A stretch of DNA of 43,894 nucleotides from Candidatus Kuenenia stuttgartensis (GTDB lineage: Bacteria > Planctomycetota > Planctomycetia > Planctomycetales > Planctomycetaceae), in the NCBI GenBank assembly GCA_945906725.1, contig CAMDRI010000025.1:1-43894 (forward strand). The letters run 5' to 3'. The notes beneath the pieces are model-generated. The model was given only the letters and a program-made list of their open reading frames with translations, made no database searches and had not been told where the DNA came from. Below, one piece after another: positions 17,502 through 25,149 of the stretch. A program made the translations under genes and the position numbers. The number at the start of each line of letters is the position of its first letter. Position 1 is the stretch's first letter.

Positions 17502-18973
17502 TGTGGTCAAAAAGCTAAGCCGCGTTGGAAACTCATTGACCAATCGAGTTTTGCTGGAGTCAGCCATCAAAATCTCGGCCGACCGGGTCGAGTTTGGCAG
17601 GGAGTTCGTGCTGGCTCAACCGGGATTGCAGTGGTTTTTCCAACGTTTGCGCACACGACGAAGGCCGCCGAGGACTGGGATCGGACGGCACATGTACAGA
17701 GCAAACGGCATTCAGGCCGCTCGGCGATGGTAGTAGCGCAGCAGACCGCCGAGTCGTTCGCGACATTCGATGACGCCAGCGGTCTTGCCGATGCTACCAC
17801 CCGGATCGATCAGTTTGTTGTCGAGCCCCTGATGATTTCTTTCGGCGTGATAGTGAGCCTCGAACTCGGACAGAGCTTTTCGCAATGACGCTTCGCCGAA
17901 GAAGATCATGCGGTCGAGCGTTTCCTCCTTGAGGCTTCTCATGAATCGCTCCACGTACGAATTGCAGTTGGGGCTTCGTGGTGGCAACAGAACCGGCTCG
18001 ATCTCGGTGCAATTTTCGAGGAACTCACACAGCGGTGAGAACTTTGTATCACGATCCATGAAAACGTGAGTGGAGTTTCTCAGGAACCCATCCTGCGAAT
18101 CGGTGAGGTTGCGAGCGATTTGCCGAACCCAAGCACTGTCTGGGCTGGCGGTGACTCCGGCGATCTCGACGCGACGAGTCTTCAGTTGCATGACGACGAG
18201 TACGAAGAACGTCACGAGCCCGTACTGCGTCCAAACCTCGGTCGTCGTGAAGTCGATGGCGGCGAGCGAATCCCAGTGAGCCTTGAGAAACGTTTCCCAA
18301 GATGTCGCCCGTTTCCGATCCGGAGCCGGCTCGATGCCATTGGCCTTCAGAATGCTGCCGACGGTCTGATCGCTGATGTCATGTCCGATGTTGGCCAACG
18401 CTCCTTGAATCCGGTTGTAGCCCCAGGTCGGATTCTCGCGAGCGAACTTCAGCACGAGGTCCACAATCTCTTGGGCGACGGGCGGACGCCCCGGAGATGG
18501 CTGCCGCTGCTCCGAGAAATCCCATTTCCGAGCCACGAGCCGCCGATGCCATCGCAGAATGGTTTCCGGCGTAACGATCCCCGCCAGTTCGCGCAGCCGC
18601 TGGAGCCCCAGCATCTTCCCTTTGACCGCTAATTGGCGTCGCTGATTGTCGTTGAGCAGAATCCGCTTCTTGCCGACGACCTCCCTCAGAATCTGATTCT
18701 CCGTCCGCAGATATTCGATCGCTTCCTGCTGGCTGCGGTTGATCCACCCGGCCAAGCCAATCAATAAGAACTGCCACGGATGCAGCACAGAATCCATCGT
18801 GAAGTTTCCTTCGACGGGCGACCTCGTAAGCCAAACATCCCCAGACTCCGTCCCGATCGATCCTCCCAATTCGGCCAAATTGAGGCAGGCCGCGGCCGAG
18901 ATTCTCACCATGCCAACACTCCCAAATCAAATCCGGACAGGCCATTCGGTCACGGCCGATTTATTTGACCACA
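17502..18973 (-). mobile_element. Complete insertion sequence with TIRs and 4-bp target duplication
   Basis: A 1472-bp element. The left end (17502-17511) is TGTGGTCAAA and the right end (18964-18973) is TTTGACCACA, its exact reverse complement. Immediately outside both ends lies CGCG (17498-17501 and 18974-18977), as expected of a 4-bp target duplication. The only gene inside is a minus-strand DDE transposase. Removing the element and one CGCG restores the 3' end of the small gene at 18950-19291. That functional reconstruction supports these borders independently of the repeats. Confidence 0.8.
17712..18797 (-). CDS. IS transposase, integrase-core (rve) DDE type
   Basis: 361-residue transposase of the retroviral integrase-core group, close to IS3-orfB/IS481-like proteins. 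An N-terminal helix-turn-helix region (LRTENQILREVVGKKRILLNDNQRR) and GIVTPETILRWHRRLVARKW are followed by NPTWGYNRIQGALANIGHDISDQTV. The catalytic acids are visible: Asp in LAAIDFTTTEVW, Asp in HVFMDRDTKF, and Glu in CNSYVERFMRSLKEE. All are present, so the enzyme may be active. Start taken at ATG 18797 (MDSVLHPWQFLLIG). The open frame extends upstream to 18911, but that part is leader sequence of the element. Confidence 0.93.
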   Translation of the reverse strand: MDSVLHPWQFLLIGLAGWINRSQQEAIEYLRTENQILREVVGKKRILLNDNQRRQLAVKGKMLGLQRLRELAGIVTPETILRWHRRLVARKWDFSEQRQPSPGRPPVAQEIVDLVLKFARENPTWGYNRIQGALANIGHDISDQTVGSILKANGIEPAPDRKRATSWETFLKAHWDSLAAIDFTTTEVWTQYGLVTFFVLVVMQLKTRRVEIAGVTASPDSAWVRQIARNLTDSQDGFLRNSTHVFMDRDTKFSPLCEFLENCTEIEPVLLPPRSPNCNSYVERFMRSLKEETLDRMIFFGEASLRKALSEFEAHYHAERNHQGLDNKLIDPGGSIGKTAGVIECRERLGGLLRYYHRRAA

Positions 18974-19291
18974 CGCGCTCGGCCACCACATCAATCGCGG
19001 CCCCAGCCAGCGTTCCAGCGGCCGAACTTCACACTCCGGCCAGCCGAGTGTCAGCTTGGCTCCGCACTGCATCGCTTCGTCCAACACATCCGTCCAAAGA
19101 GGACGCGGATCGCTGCTGGCTTTGGTCTTACTGGTTTTGAGGCGAGCCTGCGTTTCCATCCCCTGCCGCGCCGCCTCGATCAAAAGGGGCAAAACGTCCG
19201 CACCGAGCGGCAGCACCGCAAAAGACTTGGCCCCTTCGTCCTCTCGGCTCAACCACCCCGAAGCAATCAGAGCCTCCACAAGCCCGGTCAT
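18950..19291 (-). CDS. Small protein of unknown function, C-terminus replaced by the IS
   Basis: 113 residues as it stands. The N-terminal half is helical and leucine-rich (MTGLVEALIASGWLSRED, VLPLGADVLPLLIEAARQGM). The C-terminal half is Trp/Pro-rich (KLTLGWPECEVRPLERWLGP). I do not recognise the family. The insertion sequence begins inside the codons after WWPSA: the present ending CGQINRP is read from the IS end. Joining the two flanks across the IS with one CGCG gives WWPSA-VFRQDVADF and a stop at 17470-17468. Only about nine native residues are lost, so activity might survive. AGGA precedes the ATG. Confidence 0.55.
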   Translation of the reverse strand: MTGLVEALIASGWLSREDEGAKSFAVLPLGADVLPLLIEAARQGMETQARLKTSKTKASSDPRPLWTDVLDEAMQCGAKLTLGWPECEVRPLERWLGPRLMWWPSACGQINRP

Positions 19292-19414
19292 TCCATGTCC
19301 TCGTCTTCTTCAGCAACGACGACGATGCTAACACAGAGCCACTGCGAGTTTCATTCGCCGCAACGACGGCGGTAACGTGGCCGCCGCCAAAAAACTATGA
19401 TTTCAAGACCTGCG

Positions 19415-19929
19415 TCATCGGCGGCTCCCGTTCACCGCTGGTTCGGCGGTTTGGGACTCTGCGGCCTGACCCACGGCTTCGCGGTCGCGCGTCGTTCCCC
19501 TCCAGGCCCGGAAGAGCGGAACGGCGACGGCACCGAGCGGGATCAAGAGCAACGGGCACAACGCATAAGCAAGAGGGACAACCTTGAGCGACATGAGCAA
19601 CCCGGCCAAGGTCGCCCCGCACAAAAAAAGCCATAGAAAACGCCCACCAGTGCGTCCGCGAGTACGGCGACCGGACGGAAGCCAAACAGGTAGTAGACAC
19701 CCAACACCAGAAACGCGATGCCGAAGCCGGATGCCAACGCGGTCGCCGTACAGACCCACAAAAGTCGTCCTATCGGATCGGCTATACCAACCAGTTGGGT
19801 GCCGGCGAGCAGACCAACCATTGCGGCAGGGATGACGGCGTAGATGGCGATCATCTGAGCCGCCTGATATTCAGTCGGCCGGCCGTCTCGGGCCTCCAGC
19901 AACTCTCGCAATTCCATCAGATGCGCCAT
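19415..19929 (-). pseudogene. Four-helix membrane protein broken at a T7 run
   Basis: The start at ATG 19929 (MAHLMELRELLEARDGRPT) is set by GGAGGG seven bases upstream. Hydrophobic helices follow: MIAIYAVIPAAMVGLLAGTQ, LLWVCTATALASGFGIAFLV and FRPVAVLADALVGVFYGFF. In this frame the protein then degrades into CAGRPWPGCSCRS. One base back, from the run of seven T (plus-strand As at 19623-19629), the sense continues as LCGATLAGLLMSLKVVPLAY, ALCPLLLIPLGAVAVPLFRA and a hydrophilic tail ending at 19415. With one added base the gene has exactly 172 codons including stop. Either a deletion in a T8 run, slippage during transcription, or a sequencing error. Function unknown. Confidence 0.75.
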
Positions 19930-20156
19930 GTGCGTACCCTCCACCGCCGAACAGTTAAGTGTGCCGCACGCGACTTTTGTCGTGGCGGCAGTCAATTTGG
20001 CTGAGTGAACTGACGGCCAAACTATCGTCAGCAAAACGATTTGCCTAGCGGCGCGTAGAACAAACAGCGTCCGTCTCGTCCGAGATAGGCCGCGTGCGAC
20101 CGATCTCGGTGGGGGGCATTTGGTGCTGACCTCGTGACGGCGCATCGGGTTTCAGG

Positions 20157-20177
20157 GACGGGCAAGAGTGCCCATCC
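20157..20177 (+). repeat. Dispersed intergenic repeat, copy 1
   Basis: GACGGGCAAGAGTGCCCATC, with a hairpin core GGGCAAGAGTGCCC. It follows the M48 stop codon by a few bases. Related copies at 21058 (inverted) and 21099. Confidence 0.55.
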
Positions 20178-20185
20178 TCCGGCCG

Positions 20186-21028
20186 TTAGGTCAGCGGCAC
20201 GCCGAGGCCGTGCTTCGTCGGTGCGGCCTGGTAATCTTCGAGGGCTTGGGGCAGCAAGGCTTTCAGAGCGGCGGCACGAGTTACGTCGGAAGGGTGCGTC
20301 GAGGCGAACTCTGGCGGAGCATCGCCGCTCTTGGCGGCTCCGAAGCGTTCCCAGAACTTCGGGGCCTCGTTCGGGTCGTAGCCGGCTTGAGACATGATGT
20401 GTATTCCCATTTCGTCCGCTTCGGACTCGTGTGCGCGGCTGTAGGGCAGGACGAAACCGTATTTGGTTCCGGTGTTGTAAGCGGTCATGAAGATCTGCTC
20501 TTTGTCGGCAGCTTTCTTTTTAACGACCGCTTGCAGGATTTTTCCGCCGCCATCGACGCCCATTTGTTGAGTCATCCGCTCGCCGCCGTGACGAGCGAGC
20601 GCGTGCGAAATTTCATGCGACATGACGACCGCGACGCCCGCCTCATTCTGGCAGACCGGCAAGATACCTTCGTAGAACGCGACCTTGCCGCCGGGCAGGC
20701 AGAAGGCATTTTGCGTTTGATCGGCGATGACGGTGAACTCCCAATCGAAGTTCGTGCCGAGGTTCTGTTGTTTCGCAGCGTCGGCCAATCGTTGGCCGAC
20801 GCGCGTCACCACTTCATTGTACTTGGCGTTGGTCGAGATCTTGTTTTTCGTTTTGACCTCGTCGTAGGCGGCGACGCCCATCTGAATCTCCTGAGATTCC
20901 GGCACGAGCAGCAATTGACGGCGCTGCGTGATCGGCGTTGTGCGGCAACCGAGGCACGAACAGAGGCCGAATCCGGCAGGAATCATCCAGTTCAGGAAGT
21001 CGCGGCGGTCGAGTGAGTGATTGGTCAT
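20186..21028 (-). CDS. M48-family zinc metallopeptidase, probable lipoprotein
   Basis: Oma1/LoiP/HtpX-related peptidase of family M48, 280 residues. The zinc site HEISH lies near residue 140, inside VVMSHEISHALARHGGERM, and the third ligand Glu in YSRAHESEADEMGIHIMSQA. STHPSDVTRAAAL is the conserved C-terminal motif. The N-terminus has an RRDFL twin-Arg-like stretch and a hydrophobic segment ending LCSCLGC, which could be a lipobox. Such enzymes degrade misfolded envelope proteins. Start at ATG 21028 follows AAGGA. The upstream TIGR03545 gene is 88 nt away and in the same direction. Palindromic repeats flank it on both sides (20157-20177, 21058-21076, 21099-21117). Confidence 0.92.
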   Translation of the reverse strand: MTNHSLDRRDFLNWMIPAGFGLCSCLGCRTTPITQRRQLLLVPESQEIQMGVAAYDEVKTKNKISTNAKYNEVVTRVGQRLADAAKQQNLGTNFDWEFTVIADQTQNAFCLPGGKVAFYEGILPVCQNEAGVAVVMSHEISHALARHGGERMTQQMGVDGGGKILQAVVKKKAADKEQIFMTAYNTGTKYGFVLPYSRAHESEADEMGIHIMSQAGYDPNEAPKFWERFGAAKSGDAPPEFASTHPSDVTRAAALKALLPQALEDYQAAPTKHGLGVPLT

Positions 21029-21057
21029 CGTCACATCCTTGTGATAAAGATTTGGAA

Positions 21058-21076
21058 GATGGGCACTCCTGCCCGT
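21058..21076 (-). repeat. Dispersed intergenic repeat, copy 2 (inverted)
   Basis: Reads ACGGGCAGGAGTGCCCATC on the minus strand, nearly the same as the copy at 20157, with GGGCA/TGCCC pairing. It lies 30 nt upstream of the M48 start. Confidence 0.55.
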
Positions 21077-21098
21077 TCGTATTTGTCAATCAGGGAGT

Positions 21099-21117
21099 CG
21101 GGAAAGAGTGCCCAACC
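21099..21117 (+). repeat. Dispersed intergenic repeat, copy 3
   Basis: CGGGAAAGAGTGCCCAACC, a diverged copy whose hairpin is weaker. It touches the stop codon of the TIGR03545 gene. Confidence 0.4.
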
Positions 21118-23174
21118 TACTTCGTGGCTTCGGCTGGCTGAACGGTCTTGCGGGCGGGCTTCTTCTTTTTGCCGAACAGGCTGCCCAGGTCTTCGATCGT
21201 GCTCTCGACGTCATTGGCTTGTCGAACTCCAGGTTTCGGTTCGTCGTCAGGTTGCAGGCCGAACTTCGGCAGCTTGGCATCCGGCTTGGGGATTGGCAGT
21301 GCTTTGCCGAGTCCCTTCAAATCGAGCGGCTTGTTCGGGTCGATCGGAAGTCCGCCCAGCCCTTTGATGTCGAGCTTGCCAGGCAGTTTGATTCCGAACG
21401 ACTGAGCGATCTCCTGGACTTCGCCTTTGTTGAAGTTCAGTTGGCCGGTGAGTTTTTCGATTTGCTCGTTGTAGACCTCTGTCAACTTCTCGGATCGCTT
21501 CGCTGTCTCCTGCTGAAAGCGGACGAGCAGTTCACGTCGGCCATTTTCCAGTTCACGAGCGAACGCCGTGTTGATGCCGGATGAGAGATCGTGCCCGAGG
21601 TTCGATCGCAGTTTGAACTGCGGCTTGAGCGCGGTTCCTGAGAGCTTCATCTGCGCGTCGATCTTGTGAATGCCGCTGACGACTTCTTGAATCACGGAAC
21701 GAACTCGTTCGTCGCCTTTGAATCGCTTCGTGCCGAGACTGGCAGTGATCGATTCAAGAGCTTGCCGGTAGTCGATCTGCCCGGAGAGTTCGTCGCCGAT
21801 AAGAGTGAGGTTCGTGAGGCATTCCGAGGCGCGGCTGGCCATCGCCAGTTGAATCGACTCTGGCTTCCCGATGTTTCGCTCGTCGGGACGCGGTTCCTTG
21901 TACGACAGCAGCAGTTGATGCTCTGGCACGTCCTTCGTGTAGTCGAGCACCGCCTTGAGCTGCACCGCTAGTAGGTCTGGCTTTCCAGTCTGGCCCGATG
22001 CGAGTTGGACGCCGCTTGCACTCGGATCAGCCTGGAAAGGCTGACCAACGGCGTCGATGCGAACGATGACTGGTTTACCGTGAATCTTCGGGTTGCTGGT
22101 GATGCCTGAGATCGAGCCTTTGAACGCCAGCCGCTCGCCGCTGAAGTCCCCTTCGCCATCGACGTCGAGTAATCGGATCAGCAGCAGCGGCAGTTCGACT
22201 TTGCGAGCGAACAGGACCGTCTCACCGCGGAATCGCTCCGGCTTCGGTTCGTCGGTCGCGAGTTGAATACGCTCGCGAAGGAACTTCGCCCAACCGATGG
22301 CGGTCTCCAGTCGATTGGTCAGTTCCGGGCCGAGTAGCAGTTCGGTGACTTCGCTCGGATCGAGCTGCAGCAGGTCGACTTTCTCTTTGATTTTGGCAAA
22401 GTCATTTGATTTGGCATCGTTGAGAGACCTCAAGTCATCCTGAGCCTTTCGCATCGTGCGTGCGAGTTGTTGTTTGACCTGTTCGAGTTCTTTCAAAACC
22501 TGTTCGACGTCTTTCGTGGCCTGGCCGTAGCGTTCGATCTTTTGGAGTTCGTTGCCACCTTTAACATTCACCGATTTGCGCAGTTCGTCGATCCGCTGTT
22601 TGAGGGCCTTGAGTTCGACTTCGTATCGGCCGAACTCGCTCGGCCAGCGTTCTTCGAGTTCCTGGCCGAGCCGCACGGTCTCGAACTGATTCGGATCGAA
22701 GTCGAGCTTCGCGCGGTCCACGAGTCCCGCCAACCAATCCTTGCCGCGCACCAGCAACTCATGCTTGATGTTCTCCAGCATCTTGCTGTCGGAATCCTCG
22801 GACAGGTCCGGTTCTTCGCCGGGCAGCATTCCAGAGTCGGCTCGCTTGGTGCCCCATTGCAACCCACTGACGCTGGCCTCTTCGAGGATGTAGTTTCGCT
22901 TGAGCAACGGTTGCAATTCGATTTTCGCTTGCAGCCCCGTGAACTCGAAAAGGTTTGTTCCTGGATGCTTGCGGTCGGCGACTTGCACATTCGTCGCCTT
23001 GATCGTCGGAGCGAAAAAAGTCGTTTCCAGTCCGGCGAGTTCGACCTTCGCGCGAGCGGCTCGCTGAACCGAGTAGATCATGCCGCGTCGCAGCAATGGG
23101 TCGAAGCCGTATTGAAAAAAAGCCCACACGAGACCGATCAAGATCGCTCGCGGCAACAAGTAGGTCCAACGCAT
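21117..23174 (-). CDS. TIGR03545 family envelope protein
   Basis: 685 residues. One N-terminal membrane helix (LPRAILIGLVWAFFQYGFD) is followed by LLRRGMIYSVQRAARAKVEL and LETTFFAPTIKATNVQVADR, which look like an AsmA/DUF748-type start. A long central helical, coiled-coil region (KQRIDELRKSVN, DVEQVLKELEQVKQQLARTM) and a repeat-rich C-terminal part follow (GKLDIKGLGGLPIDPNKPLD). The protein matches my recollection of family TIGR03545, whose genes sit beside TIGR03546 genes, as here. Its role is not established; the fold suggests work at the membrane or periplasm. A 79-bp palindromic element (21971-22049) is read in frame as part of the protein. The gene lies between TIGR03546 (upstream) and M48 (downstream). 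Confidence 0.85.
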   Translation of the reverse strand: MRWTYLLPRAILIGLVWAFFQYGFDPLLRRGMIYSVQRAARAKVELAGLETTFFAPTIKATNVQVADRKHPGTNLFEFTGLQAKIELQPLLKRNYILEEASVSGLQWGTKRADSGMLPGEEPDLSEDSDSKMLENIKHELLVRGKDWLAGLVDRAKLDFDPNQFETVRLGQELEERWPSEFGRYEVELKALKQRIDELRKSVNVKGGNELQKIERYGQATKDVEQVLKELEQVKQQLARTMRKAQDDLRSLNDAKSNDFAKIKEKVDLLQLDPSEVTELLLGPELTNRLETAIGWAKFLRERIQLATDEPKPERFRGETVLFARKVELPLLLIRLLDVDGEGDFSGERLAFKGSISGITSNPKIHGKPVIVRIDAVGQPFQADPSASGVQLASGQTGKPDLLAVQLKAVLDYTKDVPEHQLLLSYKEPRPDERNIGKPESIQLAMASRASECLTNLTLIGDELSGQIDYRQALESITASLGTKRFKGDERVRSVIQEVVSGIHKIDAQMKLSGTALKPQFKLRSNLGHDLSSGINTAFARELENGRRELLVRFQQETAKRSEKLTEVYNEQIEKLTGQLNFNKGEVQEIAQSFGIKLPGKLDIKGLGGLPIDPNKPLDLKGLGKALPIPKPDAKLPKFGLQPDDEPKPGVRQANDVESTIEDLGSLFGKKKKPARKTVQPAEATK
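21971..22049. repeat. 79-bp palindromic (MITE-like) element inside TIGR03545
   Basis: The ends GTAGGTCTGGCTTTCCAG (21971-21988) and, read inward from the other side, GTTGGTCAGCCTTTCCAG (22049-22032) match at 15 of 18 positions. Each end also holds its own small palindrome (CTGGCTTTCCAG; CAGCCTGGAAAGGCTG). On the minus strand it is translated as VGQPFQADPSASGVQLAS and then GQTGKPDLL, which interrupts otherwise regular family sequence. Confidence 0.6.
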
Positions 23175-23206
23175 GAGATCATCCTTGAAGTTGCGACGCA
23201 GATCAG

Positions 23207-23227
23207 CCGGAACGCGTGAGCGTCCGG
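23207..23227. repeat. Intergenic hairpin between TIGR03546 and TIGR03545
   Basis: CCGGAACGC-GTGA-GCGTCCGG forms an eight-pair stem with one bulged A and a four-base loop in the 94-nt gap between the two genes. It resembles a planctomycete-type extragenic palindrome rather than a terminator, because no T-run follows. Confidence 0.45.
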
Positions 23228-23268
23228 TTCAACCGAGAGCTAGTGCCCTGCGGCTAATTCGAGTCTCC

Positions 23269-23769
23269 TCAACACACTTTGCCGGTGAGTTCGCCGCCCC
23301 AGAGCAGCGAGACCAATCGGAATCGTTGTGCCCACGCCACCAATCGGGGGGTCAGTAATCCAAAGATCGGCCGGCTGATGAAATACAGCGGCACGAACGC
23401 GGCAAGCCCCAGCGAGAAACTGCCGAGCACGACGGTGTTGTTGAAGTCGGTCCACGGCAGCAGCGCCGTGTCGTTCATCGTTTCCCAGAGTGGCCGGAGG
23501 CTCTCGTTCTTCAGCAGGAAAGCGCCGATGCGATGCGTGATCGGATCCAGCAGCAGGCCGGCCCACGAGGTCGCGAAGACAGTGGCCAAGCCGACGCCGA
23601 GGTTCACTCGCAGCGAACACATCAGCATCATCAAGCCAATCGCTAGCAAGTTGCCTTTCGGTACGAGTCCCACGAGTACACCCAAGGCGAAACCCAACGC
23701 CATTTGTCGCGGCGTGGCATCCACGACCAATGCCTTGAAAAACAGCCGAAACGGCCTGAGCACGAACAT
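23269..23769 (-). CDS. TIGR03546 family membrane protein (DUF2062-like)
   Basis: 166 residues. Several hydrophobic segments are present: QMALGFALGVLVGLVPKGNL, LLAIGLMMLMCSLRVNLGVG, LATVFATSWAGLLLDPITHR and LGSFSLGLAAFVPLYFISRP. The GFALGVLVGLVPKGNL pattern and the DP-x-THR loop are those of DUF2062/TIGR03546 proteins. The partner TIGR03545 gene is immediately downstream. Start at ATG 23769 follows CGGAG by seven bases; a longer reading frame upstream has no ribosome site. Function unknown, probably envelope-related together with TIGR03545. Confidence 0.85.
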   Translation of the reverse strand: MFVLRPFRLFFKALVVDATPRQMALGFALGVLVGLVPKGNLLAIGLMMLMCSLRVNLGVGLATVFATSWAGLLLDPITHRIGAFLLKNESLRPLWETMNDTALLPWTDFNNTVVLGSFSLGLAAFVPLYFISRPIFGLLTPRLVAWAQRFRLVSLLWGGELTGKVC

Positions 23770-23947
23770 GCGCAGTCTCCGAAAGGAAGGTTGTGCGAGG
23801 GGATAGACAACTCTCGCCAAGTCGGCGAAAGGCGATGTTCAGAGGGGAGGGGAACGGTCAAGGATCAGGACGATCCGCAGGAAGGGGCAGGACGGTATCG
23901 AAGAATTGGCTATTGGGGCAACACGAGTTGAATCGAGTCAAAACGGT

Positions 23948-24859
23948 TCACGCTGCTTTGTGATTTGAGCGATCGGCCAATTGCGAAAGACTAATGGCCG
24001 CCGGACCTCGCAGGTTCACGTCCATCTGCGGAAACGGAATTTCGATGCCGGCCTGATCGAGCGACATCTTCGCGGCGCGAATGATGCGCTGTTTGCTGAT
24101 GAGGAATTCCGTTCTAGGTACCCAGGCGCGAACCATCCAGTTCACCGATGAGTTGCCCAATTCCAACAACACGACCTCAGGAGGCGGCTCGGACAAGACG
24201 CCCGGCACCGCACAAACGCCGTGCATCAGTGCTTCATAGGTCTGATCAATGTTTGCGGAGTAGCTCACGCCGACTGGAATGTCGACTCGGCGAGTCTGGT
24301 GATACGACATGTTCTCGATCGTGTTTCCAAAGATCGAGCCGTTGGGAATGATGATCCGCCGGTTGTCGAACGTATCCAGAGCCGTGGAGAACAGGTCAAT
24401 CTCATCGACCTTCCCCGTCTGGCCGCCGACGATGATCACGTCTCCAACTTTGTATGGCCGAAAGACGAGCAGCATGATGCCAGCTGCGAAGTTGCCCAAT
24501 GCTCCCTGAAAGGCCAAGCCGATCGAAAAGCCGACGGCTCCGATGGCGGCCGCGTAGCTGGTGGTCTTCACATCGAATGTTTCCAGACATCCGACCAGAC
24601 CCAGCACCAACATTCCCCACCACGTGAACTTGGTCGCGAACCGAGACAGCGTCTCGTCGATCTTTGCCAGCTTCAGGCTGCGGTAAACCAGACGGCTGAC
24701 CCAGCCCGACACGATCCAGGCGGCAAAGAGCATCACCAGAGCACCGATGACTTTGGGGGCGTAAAGTTCGCCGTGCTTCAGCAGGTTGCTCCAATCCATC
24801 CACCAGGCAGTCGCTCTGGTGGAGGGCGTTGGTTGAGAAATGAGCGATTGTGAGTCCAT
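23948..24859 (-). CDS. Small-conductance mechanosensitive channel (MscS family)
   Basis: 303 residues, close to the length of the classic MscS subunit. Three membrane helices are visible: VIGALVMLFAAWIVSGWVSR, FTWWGMLVLGLVGCLE, and the pore-lining helix AIGAVGFSIGLAFQGALGNF followed by AAGIMLLVFRPYKVGD. The cytoplasmic beta domain begins at VIIVGGQTGKVDEIDLFST with RRIIIPNGSIFGNTIEN. The C-terminal alpha/beta domain is ALMHGVCAVPGVLSEPPPEV to the end. Opens on membrane tension to release solutes in osmotic downshock. The start at ATG 24859 was chosen because the much longer upstream reading frame overlaps the divergent gene at 25150 and is not protein-like. It heads the minus-strand envelope set. 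Confidence 0.93.
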   Translation of the reverse strand: MDSQSLISQPTPSTRATAWWMDWSNLLKHGELYAPKVIGALVMLFAAWIVSGWVSRLVYRSLKLAKIDETLSRFATKFTWWGMLVLGLVGCLETFDVKTTSYAAAIGAVGFSIGLAFQGALGNFAAGIMLLVFRPYKVGDVIIVGGQTGKVDEIDLFSTALDTFDNRRIIIPNGSIFGNTIENMSYHQTRRVDIPVGVSYSANIDQTYEALMHGVCAVPGVLSEPPPEVVLLELGNSSVNWMVRAWVPRTEFLISKQRIIRAAKMSLDQAGIEIPFPQMDVNLRGPAAISLSQLADRSNHKAA

Positions 24860-25149
24860 CGTGTCTCCTGCGATTCCTTCCGACGGTTGAACGAGGGGGC
24901 GGACGATAGCAACGAGCTTGCCGATGCGGGAAGGGGATTTTTGGTCCGCACGACCGGCAGATTTTGCCGAGAGCGCGGCGATGTCTGCGGATCGGCGGGC
25001 CAACGCCAGTCGCGGCAGAATCGTCGCGAGAGCAACCCGGCGAAGTCCGATGTTATTGGGACGTGCTTGCTCGGAATCTCTTGCGGCGATCGCCGGCCGG
25101 GAGCACTCAATCCGCGACGACGCTGTGCTTGGCGACTCGAAGGTGAACG

